Positions 62,756-64,000 of a DNA stretch of 64,000 nt are shown here, piece by piece. The stretch comes from Pontibacter mangrovi (GTDB lineage: Bacteria; Bacteroidota; Bacteroidia; Cytophagales; Hymenobacteraceae), in assembly GCF_006385705.1 (NCBI RefSeq), contig NZ_VFRQ01000004.1, positions 62,001 through 126,000 of the forward strand. The letters run 5' to 3'. The position numbers and the translations under genes are program-made. Positions within the stretch are counted from its first letter, which is position 1. Each line of letters starts with the position of its first letter. The notes beneath the pieces were generated by a model, which saw nothing but the letters and a program-made list of their open reading frames with translations, searched no databases and was not told where the DNA came from.

Positions 62756-64000
62756 TTAGTGCTCTTTAGTTATGTTTGAGGTAGATAACCTTTTGCTCTC
62801 TATCTCTTTACCCTTTGCATTAAAAAGGATGAGGTAAAAGTCCTTTAAAGGCAGTTTCAAATCTATCTTTTCTTTCGGGTTGAGATAAACAGCACGAAAG
62901 GGCACTTTGTCAACATAATCATATTCATGCGCCATCTCATCAGCTAAGAACAACGTAAGTTGTACTGGAAACGAGTTGTGGTTTTTATAGCTAAAGTTTG
63001 CTTCCTGTTTATTTAGAGGTTGTTCAATATTATTTAATAGGTGATAGTCTACACTCTGAAGTCTTCCCTTAAAATATTCCCCTTCTACCAATGATAGCTC
63101 TTCTTTTGAGATTCTCCTGTAACGGTTCAAATCGGTCTGGCTTATAGTTAAAGGATCAATATCATATTTTTTATGTAGTACTGCGCCTAACCACTTCTTA
63201 CCTTCTTCAGTAGGCTGCTCCAAAATATGGGCAAATCCGCCTAATAGTAAAACTTTCGCATCTTTATTGAGAGCAAAGGTCTTACTATAGAGATTCTGAG
63301 CTTGTCCAAGTTCCCGCTCTACTGTACCTGAACTCTCATAAGCTACAAATTCAAAGCCTAATGCTTTAGCGTACCTCAACAGATTGCCGTAGTTCTGCTC
63401 TTTAGTGTAAAATCCTGTTTCAAGCGTTGGAAATCCCTCATCAAGATTAAGTAAGCTATCTTGTTTGCTGCCTAAAGCCTCCAGAGCAAAATAGTCGTAC
63501 CCGATTGCTCTCAAATAAGGTAAAAGACGGTATACAAACTTTCTATGCCGCGGCACAAAGTGGTTTTCATTTACCATTACCAAGTTTGTCTGCATAGCTT
63601 TTGCTTTAATTTCTTCAAAAACCTTAGTGTCAGAAATTAAATTTTGCTTGATAATCTGGCTTGTTGAATCTTGGATTCTTTCTGGCTCAAATTTTTTGAA
63701 TAATTCATCGTACTCAGGCTGATTCTCCAAAAAGGAGGCATAAGTCAGTTGCAATTGCAGTTTTAGCCAATCCTCATTTTCATCATAGGCAGGATAACTT
63801 TTTATCTCTTCATACACCTCGATAAATCTGTTTGATCCACGATACCTTGAAACAACATCCATAACAGTAGAGACGTCTTTGCGATACCTTGGTCCAAGTT
63901 GAGTACTTTGAAAGATCTTGTTTATGTCTGTTTTAAAAGCTGCTGTATTTGAATCAAGACTTCTGGCTATTAGCCTTACCGTATGATTATGCAGTAGAGT
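62756..64000 (-). CDS. Hypothetical protein, N-terminus beyond window (AT-rich)
   Basis: The frame stays open to the window edge on the minus strand, so at least 414 residues belong to it and the N-terminus is missing. The segment MVNENHFVPRHRKFVYRLLPYLRAIGYDYFALEALGS and a later VLLLGGFAHI give it the outline of ChaN/erythromycin-esterase-like or TraB-type folds, in which a His near 'ExH' and a later G-x-H are conserved. The assignment is weak. The gene is more AT-rich than its neighbours and contains no AAGTATA motif, so transfer is possible. A nearby ATG at 63862 is unlikely to be the true start because sequence upstream remains coding. Confidence 0.7.
   Translation of the reverse strand, partial: TLLHNHTVRLIARSLDSNTAAFKTDINKIFQSTQLGPRYRKDVSTVMDVVSRYRGSNRFIEVYEEIKSYPAYDENEDWLKLQLQLTYASFLENQPEYDELFKKFEPERIQDSTSQIIKQNLISDTKVFEEIKAKAMQTNLVMVNENHFVPRHRKFVYRLLPYLRAIGYDYFALEALGSKQDSLLNLDEGFPTLETGFYTKEQNYGNLLRYAKALGFEFVAYESSGTVERELGQAQNLYSKTFALNKDAKVLLLGGFAHILEQPTEEGKKWLGAVLHKKYDIDPLTISQTDLNRYRRISKEELSLVEGEYFKGRLQSVDYHLLNNIEQPLNKQEANFSYKNHNSFPVQLTLFLADEMAHEYDYVDKVPFRAVYLNPKEKIDLKLPLKDFYLILFNAKGKEIESKRLSTSNITKEH

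Overview
The window comes from a chromosome of the phylum Bacteroidota. Promoters have the form TTTG - 19/20 nt - TAnnTTTG. One secreted protein ends in a type IX secretion sorting domain, and many genes are families concentrated in this phylum. The GC content (by eye a little over 50%) and gene content suggest Cytophagales, probably Hymenobacteraceae (Pontibacter-like). That placement is inference; no rRNA is present. No IS element, prophage or CRISPR array was seen.

Layout. 1-7.8 kb: ClC channel end, M50-like protease, MarC protein, then a leftward operon of outer-membrane porin, BCCT transporter and universal stress protein, then two tandem NTF2-like genes. 7.9-12 kb: M3 peptidase lipoprotein, then tyrA preceded by a Tyr/Phe-rich leader peptide and attenuator. 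12.2-18.8 kb: a tight signalling operon of hybrid kinase, CheR, CheB and REC-kinase, with no receptor or CheA/W. 19-31 kb: a glycine-zipper gene with a sigma-54 promoter, a T9SS cargo protein, yceI with its TetR regulator and matching operators, an M48 peptidase pair, and a YtrA/GntR-regulated ABC operon. 31-40 kb: lytic transglycosylase, an AT-rich coiled-coil membrane gene beside tRNA-Leu and a tRNA remnant, hscB, SAM hydrolase, phoH, comEC, then a repeat-rich gap. 40.4-43 kb: tRNA-Leu and an ABC exporter pair.

43-54.2 kb holds a complete-looking leftward phenylacetate (paa) cluster: tetR-paaE, then paaABCD, paaG, paaH, paaJ, paaY, paaZ and a crotonase. It covers the epoxidase, ring opening and beta-oxidation; the CoA ligase paaK and thioesterase paaI are not in the window. 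54.4-64 kb: two identical tRNA-Lys genes, an SDR, rlmD, surE, DoxX, a double TonB-C protein and a partial AT-rich gene.

Two observations stand out. First, the tyrA leader encodes Tyr-Phe-Tyr-Tyr-Tyr and is followed by mutually exclusive hairpins, a translation-coupled attenuator. Second, the heptamer AAGTATA/TATACTT occurs about 95 times by hand count, against roughly 6 expected from base composition, on both strands, within genes and in terminators. It behaves like a highly iterated genome motif of unknown function.
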